Positions 54,312 to 64,000 are shown, counted from the stretch's first letter. The stretch: 64,000 bases of DNA from Flavobacterium sp. SLB02 (GCF_009664855.1 NZ_CP045928.1:825079-889078), one strand, 5' to 3'. Program-made: numbers and translations. The notes: generated by a model not told the origin, from the letters alone.

Positions 54312-54796
54312 AGTATGTCGCGATCATTTTGTTATTGCGAGTGCAAATATAAGGGGTTTTTTCGATTGTGGAAATTTTTTTGGAACTATTTACAAAGAAA
54401 ATAATATAATAAAAAAATAAAACCCTTAATGATCGTTATGAGTTTTAAATACTGAGGGGCAAAGAGGAATTCGAACTTTAAATCCAAACCCTTTTTTTAT
54501 ATACTCATTATAGAATTTACTTTTTTTCTCAATTCATACCTTTTTGCTTTAAAAAGTTATAGCATTCAATGAATATGTCTATGCTTTTGATTGATAAATC
54601 CATCATGGAGCATAAAATTCTATATAATTTTATTTTTAGTTTAGGATCTATGGTTTATCCTGAATTCATGCAATAGGATTGCTGATTATTAGCAGTAGAT
54701 TTTTGTTTGGTTTTTAGTTTCAATGGAGATGAATTCATCTCCATTGTTTTTACTAGAATAATAAGGGGTAAGAGAATTTAATAAATACAAGGTTAT
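54312..54796. other. intergenic region right of tRNA-Ser
   Basis: About 485 bases with no gene. At 54461-54476 it holds AAAGAGGAATTCGAAC, 15 of 16 identical to the 3' part of the tRNA-Ser gene, probably a decayed copy of the tRNA end. ATCTCCATT / AATGGAGAT near 54723-54748 can form a hairpin upstream of the GH89 gene. Confidence 0.45.
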
Positions 54797-56968
54797 ATGA
54801 AAAGAAAGAATTTTAAAATTAAAAAGTGCCATTCCTTAAAGTTGGTATCACTTTTTATACTGTCATTTTTTTTTGGCTTTACAAGCTATAGTCAGAATAA
54901 GGAAAAAACAAAAGAGGCCTTTGCAGTAATAGAGCGACTTATAGGCAACCGGGCCAGCGATTTTGAATTGAGCATAATTGACAAAAAACAGGTCAACCAA
55001 TCAGATTGGTTTGAAATAGAAACAACAGGCAGTAAGGTAAAAATTAAGGCATCCAGTAATACTGCCATTTGTTATGCAGCGTATCATTTTCTAAGGGATA
55101 TCGGAGCAGTTTTAGTGAGCTGGGAAGGAAATAGAGTAGGGGTGCCTAAGAGTTGGCCCAAGTATTTAAAAAAAGGGGATACGCCTTTTGAGTACCGAGA
55201 ATATTTAAATGCCTGCACTTTTGGTTACACCACACCATGGTGGGATTGGAAACGCTGGGAACAGGAAATTGACTGGATGGCCATGCACGGGGTAAATCTT
55301 CCAACGGCCATGGAAGGTCAGGAAGCCGCCTGGCAGCAATTATGGAAAGAGTACGGTTTGACAAGTAACGAGCTAGAGGCACATTTTGCAGGACCAGCCT
55401 TTCTGCCCTGGCAGCGTATGGGAAATATCAACAGTCTTCAAGGACCATTGCCCCCTGAATGGTTCACTAAAAAAGAAGCACTGCAAAAAAGAATCCTGGC
55501 AAGAATGAGGGCTCTGGATATGCATCCTGTTGTACCGGCATTTAGCGGGTATGTTCCAAAAGCTTTTGCCCAGAAACATCCAGAGGCCAAAATAACCGAA
55601 TTAAAATCCTGGTCAGGAGGTGGTTTTGCCAGTACGTTTCTACTGGATTCAAAAGATCCTTTATTTAAAAAATTAGGAAAACGCTTTATTGAAATTTATA
55701 CCAGTATTTATGGAGCATCTAATTTCTATCTGGCAGATTCTTTTAACGAGATCGAGCCTCCAGTGTCCCAGGATACTAAATATGAAGAACTCTCCAATTA
55801 CGGAAGCGCTATCTATGAAACTATTAATGAGGCTGCTCCAGGGGCGGTTTGGGTAATGCAGGGGTGGCTTTTTGGAGACAATAAGGAATTTTGGACCAAA
55901 GAAGCCACTAGTGCATTTTTAAGTAAAGTGCCCAATGACAGACTAATGGTTCAGGATTATGCCAACGACAGATATAAAGTATGGGAGAATCAGGAAGCCT
56001 TTTATGGAAAACAATGGACTTATGGTTATGTTCATAATTATGGCGGGTCAAATCCTGTGTATGGAGATTTGAATTTCTATAAAAATGAACTAACAAGTTT
56101 ACTGAAAAATCCCAACAAAGGAAATATTGTGGGCTATGGAGCTATGCCAGAAGGCTTGAATAACAATTCTATAGTCTATGAATACATTTATGATCTTGCC
56201 TGGAATAAAGGACAGGAGCCTATAGAGGACTGGCTCCAGGCATATCTTCATGCCAGGTACGCAAAAAAGACTTCTGCTGGGGCTTTTCACGCGTGGCAAT
56301 TATTGTTAGAATCTGTTTACAATGTCAAATATTGGGAGACACGCTGGTGGAATGATAGCGCTGGAGCGTACTTGCTTTTTAAGCGTCCAACGCAAGAAAT
56401 TACAGAATTTAAAGGAAATCCAGGAGACAAGAAAAAACTAAAACAGGCTTTAGATATTTTGAGCAAAGAGGCTAAAGGATATGATAAAAAGAATTTTATT
56501 TATTATGATTTAATTGATCTTTCAAGACATTACTATTCACTCTGCATTGATGAGGATTTGATAGCATGCGTAAAGGCGTACCGGGACAAAGACATCACAA
56601 AGGCAGACCAGCTATTTAAAAAGATCCAAAAACAAGCCTTGGCTATTGACAATATCATGACCGGACAGCCTTTGAACAGTCTTGATAATTGGGTACAATC
56701 GGCCGCTGAGTACGCAAGTTCTCCACAGGTAGCTCAATTGTATGTAAAAAATGCCAAAACCTTAATTACCCTTTGGGGCGGAGAAGGTCATTTAAATGAT
56801 TACGCTTCAAGATCATGGAAGGGAATGTACAGGGGATTTTACTGGCCAAGATGGAAAATGTTTTTGCAGGCCTTGAGAGAGTCAGCTGTAGATAATACCC
56901 CATTTGATGAGGTAAAAGAAAGGCAAGTAATTAAAAACTGGGAAATTAATTGGACTGAGAGTAAATAA
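54797..56968 (+). CDS. GH89 alpha-N-acetylglucosaminidase
   Basis: A 723-aa exported enzyme of the NAGLU family, which removes terminal alpha-linked GlcNAc. Residues 1-33 are a signal peptide (ending FTSYSQ). The N-terminal domain has ICYAAYHFLRDIGAVLVSWEG. The TIM barrel has EYLNACTFGYTTPWWDWKRW, GVNLPTAMEGQEAAW and GPAFLPWQRMGN. The two acid residues are expected at Glu318 (DSFNEIEPP) and Glu452 (YGAMPEGLNNN). The length matches the family. It opens a polysaccharide utilisation locus with SusC, SusD and GH92 downstream; targets may be mucin- or glycan-type sugars. Confidence 0.93.
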   Translation: MKRKNFKIKKCHSLKLVSLFILSFFFGFTSYSQNKEKTKEAFAVIERLIGNRASDFELSIIDKKQVNQSDWFEIETTGSKVKIKASSNTAICYAAYHFLRDIGAVLVSWEGNRVGVPKSWPKYLKKGDTPFEYREYLNACTFGYTTPWWDWKRWEQEIDWMAMHGVNLPTAMEGQEAAWQQLWKEYGLTSNELEAHFAGPAFLPWQRMGNINSLQGPLPPEWFTKKEALQKRILARMRALDMHPVVPAFSGYVPKAFAQKHPEAKITELKSWSGGGFASTFLLDSKDPLFKKLGKRFIEIYTSIYGASNFYLADSFNEIEPPVSQDTKYEELSNYGSAIYETINEAAPGAVWVMQGWLFGDNKEFWTKEATSAFLSKVPNDRLMVQDYANDRYKVWENQEAFYGKQWTYGYVHNYGGSNPVYGDLNFYKNELTSLLKNPNKGNIVGYGAMPEGLNNNSIVYEYIYDLAWNKGQEPIEDWLQAYLHARYAKKTSAGAFHAWQLLLESVYNVKYWETRWWNDSAGAYLLFKRPTQEITEFKGNPGDKKKLKQALDILSKEAKGYDKKNFIYYDLIDLSRHYYSLCIDEDLIACVKAYRDKDITKADQLFKKIQKQALAIDNIMTGQPLNSLDNWVQSAAEYASSPQVAQLYVKNAKTLITLWGGEGHLNDYASRSWKGMYRGFYWPRWKMFLQALRESAVDNTPFDEVKERQVIKNWEINWTESK

Positions 56969-57247
56969 ATAATACAAAGAGGATAACTATTACCCTAATA
57001 AAGGTAATATAACCTCAGCTTTCAACTCTGGGCTTAAAGGATACCGGGGATATGAAGTGAAATCTTTTACGAAATCGATTAATTAGTCAGTTTTTAATGA
57101 TATAATTTTATAAAGATACGCTCCTGAACCCTTGCAATTATTGGCTTTAAAGGATTTATCCATGTTTGTGAATAACTTGTCCATTTCTTAAGATTTCTTT
57201 ACCAGTAATTTCGTCAATACTATATTAACCAATTAACCAAAAAAACA

Positions 57248-60200
57248 ATGGAAAAACTTAAACTTTTATTACTAGCCTTTTTTCTTGGCTTATCAATTAA
57301 TACCTGGGCGCAAAAAACAGAAATCTCAGGTATAATTTTAGATGAGAAAGGTATTCCTCTGCCAGCGGCTAATGTCCTGGAGAAAGGGACAACTAATACT
57401 GCCACGACAGATTTTGACGGGAAATTTAAAATTTCGGTTTCAAACCCAAATGCGATACTACTGGTTTCTTTTATGGGTTTTAATGATCAGTCTGTAAAAT
57501 TAGAGCCGGCAAAAAAAAATTATTCCATTAAATTACAGTCTAACACCACTAATTTAGAACAAGTAGTAGTGGTGGGTTATGGTAAGGGATCGCGTAAAAA
57601 CCTGACTACTGCTGTAACGTCTGTTAAGGCTGAGGATTTAAACAGAGGAGCCATTAGTGATGTTGGACAGCTCTTGCAGGGTAAGGTTTCTGGTTTGAAC
57701 ATTTCATCAAGTGGCGACCCTACAAGAACGGCTTCTGTGGTTTTGCGTGGGGCCTCAACACTGAATAGTTCGCAAGGACCGTTTTATGTCATTGATGGTA
57801 TTCCAGGGGTTGATATCTCGGTGATTGCACCAGATGATATTGCAAGTATTGATGTTTTAAAAGATGCTGCCGCAACGGCAATCTATGGTAACCGTGCTGC
57901 AAATGGAGTTATTATGGTCACCACAAAAAAAGGAAGTAAGGGCAGAACCCAGATTGCCTATAATGGTTATGTTGGCTGGGAAGAAGTTTCAAATAATCTG
58001 GACATGATGAATGCAGATCAATTAAGAGCATTTACCACTAAAAACAATTTGAATTTTACACCAGAGAACGACAAGGGTGCCAATACAAACTGGCAAAAAG
58101 AAATTTTAAGACCAGAACGCGCTTCGTCAAGCAGCCATAACTTATCGATGAGCGGTGGTGGGGATCATGGCAACTACACAGCCAGTATTACCTCGCTGAG
58201 TAAAGAAGGGATCATGCTTAAGAGTGATTTCTCGCGTATCATTGCCAGGTTATCTGTGGAACAATTTGCTTTTGATGATAAGGTTAAATTTGGTTTAAAT
58301 GTTACCAATTCTACTACCAAATATAAAAATGTACCACAGCGAAATACGGTTCTTTTGCAGGCAGCAAGCTATCTTCCTATCTCACCGGTAAGAAATGCTG
58401 ATGGCAGTTTTTTTGAAAATTTTACCAGTCCGGGATATTTTAACCCGGTAGCTTTAATTGAACACGGTACTGATGAGACCAAAACCGATAACCTTGTGGG
58501 TAATCTTACCGCTGAGGTAAAACTTCCCTTTGGATTTACTTATAATTTGAATTTAGCCCACCAAAGATTAACCTCGTCTCATGGAGAATTTTATGACAGT
58601 TATTACTCGCAATACAACAGTGCCAACTTTTACAACAACCCAGATCCACCTTTGACTAAAACATTGGTTAATTTTGGAGTAAACGGCTCTGCGCTTAGAA
58701 ATTCTTACGAGACCAGAAACAATATTATTGAAAGCTACCTTGGTTGGGAAAAATCAATAGGAGAGCATAAAATAAAAGCTGTAGCAGGGTACTCCTGGCA
58801 GGAGAATACCCTAGGAGACGGATTTCAGGCTACCACAACTAACTTTCCGGTAGATAATGTAGGATATAACAACCTTGCACTGAGTAATTACACATCTGTT
58901 AATGGTTATGTGGTGAATTTTGGAGATAGCAAGGCGTATCAAAAAACGCGTTTAATATCCTATTTTGGACGTTTAAATTACAATTATAAAGACCGATATC
59001 TTTTACAGGGATCCCTTAGAAGAGATGGCGGGTCTATGTTTGGGGCCAATAATCGCTGGGGATATTTTCCTTCTGTGGGAGGCGCGTGGAGAGTAGACAA
59101 AGAAAGTTTCATGCAGAATCAAAACATTTTTAGTGATTTGAAATTCCGCGCCAGCTGGGGGGTAACAGGTAACTCTTCTGGATTTAATGCCTATACGGCG
59201 CAGTTTATCTCCGGGAGTTTGGGAACTTTCTACTACAACGGGCAACAAATTGGAGCTTATGGTCCCAACCAGGCTGCTAACCCGGATTTGAAATGGGAAA
59301 AAACAGCTACTGCCAATATTGGAGTTGACTTCTCGATTTTAAAAGGAAAAATATCAGGTTCTGTTGATCTGTACGATAAAAAAACAACCGACATGATCTT
59401 TAACTATAATGTTAATCCGGTACTGGTACCGGTGGGAACAATTGTAGCAAACGGAGGCACAATGTCCAATAAAGGTATTGAGGTTAGTTTGAGCGCCACT
59501 GTGGTTAAAACGGCCAATTTCAGCTGGACTAGTAATCTGAATTTGGCCCACAACAAAAATGAGATTGTTAAATTAACCAGCCCTTTCTTTGTTGGGGGAG
59601 ATTCTATCCGTCGTGTACAACCAGACGGTGGTGGACAAACAGGAAGTACATTACAGATTTTTAAAGAAGGAAAACCTTTAGGACAATTCTTTACCTTGAA
59701 GTATGCCGGTAAAAATGCCAGTGGAGTTTCCCAATATTATGATAAAAATGGTGATTTGACCACTACACCTCTAATTGGAGTAGATTATCACTATGCAGGA
59801 AGCGCGCAGCCAAAATTATTAGCCGGGTGGGCCAATAATTTTCAATACAAAAAATTTGATTTAAGTATTTTCTTCAGAGGCGTTTTCGGCAATAAAATTT
59901 TCAATGCAACGCGCGCTGATTTATTCAGGCCGAGTACTGCCATGACCAACAATATTTTAGTGGATGCAGCAGGGGAGTCACCAAATGATTTAAACTCTTA
60001 TAAATATTCGGATCGTTTTATAGAAGACGGAAGTTATATCAGATTAGACAATATGACCTTAGGGTATAATTTTGGTAAAGTGGGCAGGTATATCAGCAGT
60101 GTGCGTATTTACCAAACAGTAAATAACGTATTTACGATTACCAAGTACAAAGGAATTGATCCCGAGGTTGAACAAGGAGGAACAGCTCCAGGTGTAGATT

Positions 60201-60259
60201 CAAACAACTTCTATCCAAAGACCAGAACTTTTATGTTCGGTTTAAATGTGATCTTCTAA
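57248..60259 (+). CDS. SusC/RagA-type TonB-dependent outer membrane transporter
   Basis: A 1003-aa outer-membrane protein. A signal peptide (1-21) is followed by a carboxypeptidase-regulatory-like domain (EISGIILDEKGIPLPAANV ... IKLQS, about 24-98), the linker VVVVGYG, a TonB plug (SDVGQLLQGKVSGLNIS; VLRGASTLN; FYVIDGIPG; ASIDVLKDAAATAIYG; NGVIMVTTKKG) and a large barrel ending in PKTRTFMFGLNVIF. It imports oligosaccharides captured by the SusD partner encoded next. Typical of Bacteroidota. The gap of about 280 bases before it suggests its own promoter. Confidence 0.95.
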   Translation: MEKLKLLLLAFFLGLSINTWAQKTEISGIILDEKGIPLPAANVLEKGTTNTATTDFDGKFKISVSNPNAILLVSFMGFNDQSVKLEPAKKNYSIKLQSNTTNLEQVVVVGYGKGSRKNLTTAVTSVKAEDLNRGAISDVGQLLQGKVSGLNISSSGDPTRTASVVLRGASTLNSSQGPFYVIDGIPGVDISVIAPDDIASIDVLKDAAATAIYGNRAANGVIMVTTKKGSKGRTQIAYNGYVGWEEVSNNLDMMNADQLRAFTTKNNLNFTPENDKGANTNWQKEILRPERASSSSHNLSMSGGGDHGNYTASITSLSKEGIMLKSDFSRIIARLSVEQFAFDDKVKFGLNVTNSTTKYKNVPQRNTVLLQAASYLPISPVRNADGSFFENFTSPGYFNPVALIEHGTDETKTDNLVGNLTAEVKLPFGFTYNLNLAHQRLTSSHGEFYDSYYSQYNSANFYNNPDPPLTKTLVNFGVNGSALRNSYETRNNIIESYLGWEKSIGEHKIKAVAGYSWQENTLGDGFQATTTNFPVDNVGYNNLALSNYTSVNGYVVNFGDSKAYQKTRLISYFGRLNYNYKDRYLLQGSLRRDGGSMFGANNRWGYFPSVGGAWRVDKESFMQNQNIFSDLKFRASWGVTGNSSGFNAYTAQFISGSLGTFYYNGQQIGAYGPNQAANPDLKWEKTATANIGVDFSILKGKISGSVDLYDKKTTDMIFNYNVNPVLVPVGTIVANGGTMSNKGIEVSLSATVVKTANFSWTSNLNLAHNKNEIVKLTSPFFVGGDSIRRVQPDGGGQTGSTLQIFKEGKPLGQFFTLKYAGKNASGVSQYYDKNGDLTTTPLIGVDYHYAGSAQPKLLAGWANNFQYKKFDLSIFFRGVFGNKIFNATRADLFRPSTAMTNNILVDAAGESPNDLNSYKYSDRFIEDGSYIRLDNMTLGYNFGKVGRYISSVRIYQTVNNVFTITKYKGIDPEVEQGGTAPGVDSNNFYPKTRTFMFGLNVIF

Positions 60260-60278
60260 AAAATAAATGCTAAAAATT

Positions 60279-61892
60279 ATGAAAAAGATATTAAAATATT
60301 TAGGGCTTCCAGTACTTATGGCTGGTTTAATATGGTCTTGTGACGATCTAGACGTGCCTATTACAACACAATTGACACCGGAGGTTTTTCCTCAAAACTC
60401 AGCGCAATATATTCAGACTACAGGACCTGTTTATTCCGCATTTCGTGGTGAATTTTCATTTGCCTGGTGGTGGTCTCAATCTTTATCTACAGATGAAGCT
60501 ATTCTGCCATCAAGAGGAGGTAACTGGTTTGATAACAGAAATTATATCGCCATGCATTACCATGACTGGAATGCAGATAATGGTATTATAGGGAGTCTTT
60601 GGGACTGGTCCTCTAAGGTTATCGGAACAAGTAATCAGGCTATTTCAATTTTAAATCAAACTATGCCTGAGGGTTCAGATAAACAAACTTTGATTTCTGA
60701 ATTAAAAACAATGCGCGCTATTTCTTATTTCATGTTAATGGATAGTTACGGAGATGTGCCACTAGATACATTATATGGAGATTTTAGCTCTCATGCTAAG
60801 ACTCCAAGAAAAGACGTTTTCAATTTCATTGAAAAAGAATTAAAAAAAGCAGTTCCTAATTTAAATCCTGCAGCAGGCATTACAACCTATGGAAGACCCA
60901 ACAGACAAACTGCCAATGCAATGCTGGCCAAATTGTATTTGAATGCTGATGTATATACAGGAACACAACGCTATAATGATTGTATTGCGGCTTGCGATCA
61001 GGTAATTAATTCTGGTTTATATCTTGTTGAACCAAGAGCTACGTATCTTCAAATGTTTTATCCTACTAATGGACCTCAGATGAAAGAGTTCATTTTTGCA
61101 GTTCCTTATGATCCGGTATCAGTTTCAGTTGGTTTTAATGGACAAATGTATCATGCGCGTTATGATGTACCTCGTTCTGAAAGAGCCAAGTTCGGTCTTC
61201 CCTATACGCCAAGTTCACCAAGAAGTACCCTTCCGGAGTTTTATGCGTATTTTAATGATGTAAATGATATACGTAACAAACAATGGCTTACAGGTCTTCA
61301 ATTTATGAATGACGGGGTTACCCCGGTCATGGTTACCACAACTAAAAAAGGGTACGATCAGTTTTATAGCGGATCTGATGGAGGGGCAGCATATACCTAT
61401 CAGGTGAATTTAACCCCGGATATTGTGCCTCGTCAAAGCGTAACTTTATTTGATCTTGGAAATGATGAAATTGCCTGGAATATGGGATATAGAAATATTA
61501 AATTCTATCCCGATGCTACCTCAACAAATCGTAACCAAAAGAACGACGTTCCTTTCTTGCGTTATTCCGATATCCTTTTAATGAAAGCAGAGTCCATTCT
61601 TCGCGGAGGAGGTGCAACCTTAGGACAAAGTGCAGATGCACTGGTAAATATGGTTCGTTCTAACCGTACAACATCTGCAGCCCTAAGCGGTGTTACTCTG
61701 GAAGAACTTTATAAAGAGAGAACCCGCGAGTTTACTTGGGAGGCATGGCATAGAAATGATATGATCCGTTTTGGAAAATATGAAGGGCAATGGGGATACA
61801 AAACCGATACAGATATTCGTCATCGTGTGTTTCCAATCCCAACCAATGCTATGGTTTTAAATCCGGCTCTAACTCAAAATGATGGGTATTGA
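60279..61892 (+). CDS. SusD/RagB-type glycan-binding lipoprotein
   Basis: I take the ATG at 60279 (MKKILKYLGLPVLMAGLIWSC); the ATG 12 bases earlier adds four residues before the signal. The lipobox Cys is at about 21, so it is anchored on the cell surface. The body is the usual helical SusD fold (IGTSNQAISILN, RAISYFMLMDSYGDVPL, TANAMLAKLYLNADVYTG) and ends in RTREFTWEAWHRNDMIRFGKYEG. It binds glycans over the SusC channel. It starts about 20 bases after susC. Confidence 0.94.
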   Translation: MKKILKYLGLPVLMAGLIWSCDDLDVPITTQLTPEVFPQNSAQYIQTTGPVYSAFRGEFSFAWWWSQSLSTDEAILPSRGGNWFDNRNYIAMHYHDWNADNGIIGSLWDWSSKVIGTSNQAISILNQTMPEGSDKQTLISELKTMRAISYFMLMDSYGDVPLDTLYGDFSSHAKTPRKDVFNFIEKELKKAVPNLNPAAGITTYGRPNRQTANAMLAKLYLNADVYTGTQRYNDCIAACDQVINSGLYLVEPRATYLQMFYPTNGPQMKEFIFAVPYDPVSVSVGFNGQMYHARYDVPRSERAKFGLPYTPSSPRSTLPEFYAYFNDVNDIRNKQWLTGLQFMNDGVTPVMVTTTKKGYDQFYSGSDGGAAYTYQVNLTPDIVPRQSVTLFDLGNDEIAWNMGYRNIKFYPDATSTNRNQKNDVPFLRYSDILLMKAESILRGGGATLGQSADALVNMVRSNRTTSAALSGVTLEELYKERTREFTWEAWHRNDMIRFGKYEGQWGYKTDTDIRHRVFPIPTNAMVLNPALTQNDGY

Positions 61893-61942
61893 TCCTGAGG
61901 ATTCAATAAAGTACACAGGGTAAGTCAAGTTTAATTTTAAAT

Positions 61943-61977
61943 AAGGAGAGGAGAGTAAAGAATCTTCTCCTTTTTTA
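61943..61977 (+). terminator. Rho-independent terminator after susD
   Basis: AAGGAGA (61943-61949) pairs with TCTCCTT (61966-61972), followed by a T run. It would end the susCD transcript before the GH92 gene. Confidence 0.6.
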
Positions 61978-62045
61978 CTGTAAAGAACAAGTGATTTTTC
62001 AATTTCTTATAAAAATCAGCTTCAGATTGATTTTTTTAAATAAAA

Positions 62046-62097
62046 ACAAAGCTTAATTGAATGACGCTGGGGGAGTAAAGGAAAAATTAAGCTTTGT
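62046..62097. repeat. inverted repeat, hairpin upstream of GH92
   Basis: ACAAAGCTTAATT at 62046-62058 pairs perfectly with AATTAAGCTTTGT at 62085-62097 over a 26-base GC-richer loop. It could be a regulatory or terminator hairpin in the leader of the GH92 gene. Confidence 0.5.
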
Positions 62098-62219
62098 AAT
62101 TTTCTCTCAAGGCATGTTTTTAAAATGCATTACAACGCAATACTTATCAGCAGAGATCTTTCGCCTTGCTATTTCGATTTAGAAATAAACCACTATTGTC
62201 CCAACAATACAAAGAATAA

Positions 62220-64000
62220 ATGGAAGTAAATATAATCTATAAAATAGCACGCATTGCAGTGAGTTTAGCTCTTGTTTTTTTAGGGGCCTGTACAACCCAA
62301 AATCAGGTTTCCTTAAAAAAAAAGCAGCTATCAGATATGGTTTATCCCTTGCTGGATACAGAGAATTCCAGATGGTTTTATTTCTCATCGGCAAGCCGTC
62401 CCTTTGGTATGGTAAATCTAAGTCCTGATACCCAAATTAAGGGCGATTGGGGAGGTGGCTATAAATATACAACAGATACCATTAAAGGCTTTAGCCATAT
62501 TCACGAGTGGCAGATGTCGGGTGTATCTCTAATGCCTGTAATCGTTTGCGATGAAAACAAACAAAGAATTTTTAAAGATTTTTATTCCAAATTCAGCCAT
62601 CAAAGCGAAATTATAACACCAGGATATCATTTGGTAGAATTAGATAGATATCAAATTAAGGCAGAATTAACCAGCACACCAAGAGTAGGTTTTCACAGGT
62701 ATACTTTTCGGCTAAAAGGGCAAAAAGCAGTTCTTTTTAATCTGAACACTATTTTAGGGCCTTGTGAGAATACCAATGGGAAATTAGAAAAAAACAATGA
62801 TTATGAACTCTCTGGATCACTGGTTTTGAGTACCAATTTCAGACGCCCCAAGCCCTTAACCGTATTTTTTAAAATTAAAACAAATCAGCCTGTTACTTCT
62901 CTGGAAAAAGACAATGAGACGGGGAATTATTTAGTTCATTTTAATACAGCTACCCCTGAGCTACTAATGAAAGTGGGAATATCCTACACCTCAGTTGAAA
63001 ATGCCAATAACAATATTGAAACTGAATTACCGCATTGGAATTTTAAAACAACAGTGGCTGCTTCCAGAGAAGAATGGAGCGCTTTACTGGGAAGAATAAA
63101 AATAGAGGGAGCAACAAGAGAAGACCAAAGAAGATTTTACACCGATCTGTGGCATGCCCTGCAAGGCAGAAAAATGATCAGTGATGCAAATGGAGCTTAT
63201 CCTGATAATACAGGGCAGCAATTCAGGGTTGGACAGCTACCTTTAAATGCTGATGGGAAACCCAAATTCAATCATTATAATTCAGATGCTTTTTGGGGCG
63301 CACAATGGACCATAAATAATCTCTGGGGTCTTGTATATCCTGAAATTATGGAGCAGTTTGTGTATTCTTTAATGCAATATTATAAAGATGGGGGTATGAT
63401 TCCTCGCGGCCCTTCGGCGGGAGATGATACTTACGTGATGACAGGGGCCAGCACAACTCCTTTTATAGTGAGCGCCATTCAAAAAGGCATTGTAAGGCAA
63501 GATTTAGAGGCTATTTATATTGCCCTTAAAAAAAACCATATGCCCGGAGGTATTATGGAAAAAGCCGGATATGAGCATACTACCAATATGGGTGGGGGAT
63601 TAAAACATTATTTGCAAAAAGGATATGTGCCTTACCCGCTTCCCGAAGGTAATTTTGGAAGTCATCAGGACGGTGCTAGCCAGACCTTAGAGTATGCTTA
63701 TCAGGATTGGACTTTGGCCCAACTGGCAAAAAAACTAAATTATGAGCAGGATTATAATTATTTCATGAAAAGATCAAAAAACTATCAGAAGGTTTTTGAT
63801 CCAGGCATAGGCTGGATGCGTCCGAGAAACGTGCAGGGAGAATGGCGCGAGAATTATGATCCCTATCAATATGAAAATGGATTTATAGAATCCAATGGAG
63901 CCCAATCCACCTGGTTTGTGCCGCACGATATTGAGGGTCTTGCTGCTTTAATGGGCGGAAAAGAAAAGGCTGTTGCAAAATTGAACGCTCAATTTCAGAC
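62220..64000 (+). CDS. GH92 alpha-mannosidase lipoprotein (cut by the window edge)
   Basis: The frame opens at 62220 and runs without a stop to the window end (about 593 codons seen; the family usually has 700-780). It begins with a lipoprotein signal (LALVFLGAC, Cys about 25). The GH92 pattern follows: SASRPFGMVNLSPDT, GGYKYTTDTIKGFSHIHEWQMSG, then the helical catalytic part with FYTDLWHALQGRKM, NHYNSDAFWGAQWTIN, GASTTPFIVSAIQKG and MEKAGYEHTTNMGGG. GH92 enzymes are calcium-dependent exo-alpha-mannosidases. With GH89 it suggests degradation of host or fungal glycans bearing mannose and GlcNAc. About 20% is missing at the 3' end. Confidence 0.93.
   Translation, partial: MEVNIIYKIARIAVSLALVFLGACTTQNQVSLKKKQLSDMVYPLLDTENSRWFYFSSASRPFGMVNLSPDTQIKGDWGGGYKYTTDTIKGFSHIHEWQMSGVSLMPVIVCDENKQRIFKDFYSKFSHQSEIITPGYHLVELDRYQIKAELTSTPRVGFHRYTFRLKGQKAVLFNLNTILGPCENTNGKLEKNNDYELSGSLVLSTNFRRPKPLTVFFKIKTNQPVTSLEKDNETGNYLVHFNTATPELLMKVGISYTSVENANNNIETELPHWNFKTTVAASREEWSALLGRIKIEGATREDQRRFYTDLWHALQGRKMISDANGAYPDNTGQQFRVGQLPLNADGKPKFNHYNSDAFWGAQWTINNLWGLVYPEIMEQFVYSLMQYYKDGGMIPRGPSAGDDTYVMTGASTTPFIVSAIQKGIVRQDLEAIYIALKKNHMPGGIMEKAGYEHTTNMGGGLKHYLQKGYVPYPLPEGNFGSHQDGASQTLEYAYQDWTLAQLAKKLNYEQDYNYFMKRSKNYQKVFDPGIGWMRPRNVQGEWRENYDPYQYENGFIESNGAQSTWFVPHDIEGLAALMGGKEKAVAKLNAQFQ

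Larger units (their letters stand above)
61893..62219. other. intergenic region between susD and GH92
   Basis: About 330 bases with two hairpins. One at 61943-61977 is a likely terminator. The other at 62046-62097 has a 13-bp perfect stem and a long loop. No gene seen. Confidence 0.5.

Noticed and set aside
1..64000. CRISPR array
   Set aside because: No regularly spaced direct repeats of 25-40 bases seen; repeats found are pairs or triplets of short motifs.

Overview
The window looks like a low-GC Bacteroidota chromosome, most likely Flavobacterium or a close relative. Support: a SusC/SusD pair, lipoprotein and Sec signals typical of the group, promoters of the TTTG / TAnnTTTG type, few Shine-Dalgarno sites, a MauE/DUF6520-type pair, and a tRNA-Ser without encoded CCA. 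No database search was possible; family names are from motif recognition.

Layout. (1) 1-5 kb, ordinary chromosome: end of an rRNA operon (5S), an alpha/beta hydrolase and a GNAT acetyltransferase, a PepSY-like periplasmic protein, and a MauE-like membrane protein with a small Cys-bearing partner. (2) 5-13 kb, a rearranged accessory zone: the C-terminal stump of an S9 peptidase, a large secreted protein coupled to a secreted trypsin-like protease, a broken IS6-family element, a second secreted trypsin-like protease and a GH75-like secreted protein. (3) 13.7-33.7 kb, genomic island A. (4) 33.7-54.2 kb, genomic island B, ending in tRNA-Ser(UGA). (5) 54.8-64 kb, a polysaccharide utilisation locus: GH89, SusC, SusD, and GH92 cut by the window edge.

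The two islands are tandem insertions of about 20 kb each at the 3' end of tRNA-Ser. A 12-13 bp piece of the tRNA end recurs at 13687, 33692 and 54226. Pairs of short direct repeats, probably integrase arm sites, lie at a fixed distance from the first two. The only integrase, next to the tRNA, carries two frameshifts.

Island A is almost all on the minus strand. It holds a candidate RexA/RexB-like pair, an array of orphan genes with related spacers, then a tight nine-gene operon. In that operon a type I restriction system (hsdM, hsdS ... hsdR, YgjP-type protease) is split by a McrBC cassette with three poorly known genes (membrane protein, DUF6602-like protein, coiled-coil protein).

Island B is also all minus strand. 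A WYL regulator precedes an unusual 822-aa protein that joins an N6-adenine methylase, a target-recognition domain and a histidine-kinase module. Its stop overlaps the start of a receiver-domain protein. Then come hsdM, hsdS, an inserted group (Sm-like small protein, GmrSD-like DUF262 protein, metallo-beta-lactamase, GIY-YIG nuclease), hsdR, and a type III CBASS operon (CD-NTase, HORMA, TRIP13-like ATPase, 2TM-NUDIX-like effector). Two 25-bp operator-like sites with the same spacing to the promoter -7 box precede the methylase-kinase gene and the CBASS operon. This suggests one regulator, plausibly the WYL protein, controls both. The methylase-kinase/receiver pair with this shared operator is the best candidate for an undescribed system here; the RexAB-like pair is second.
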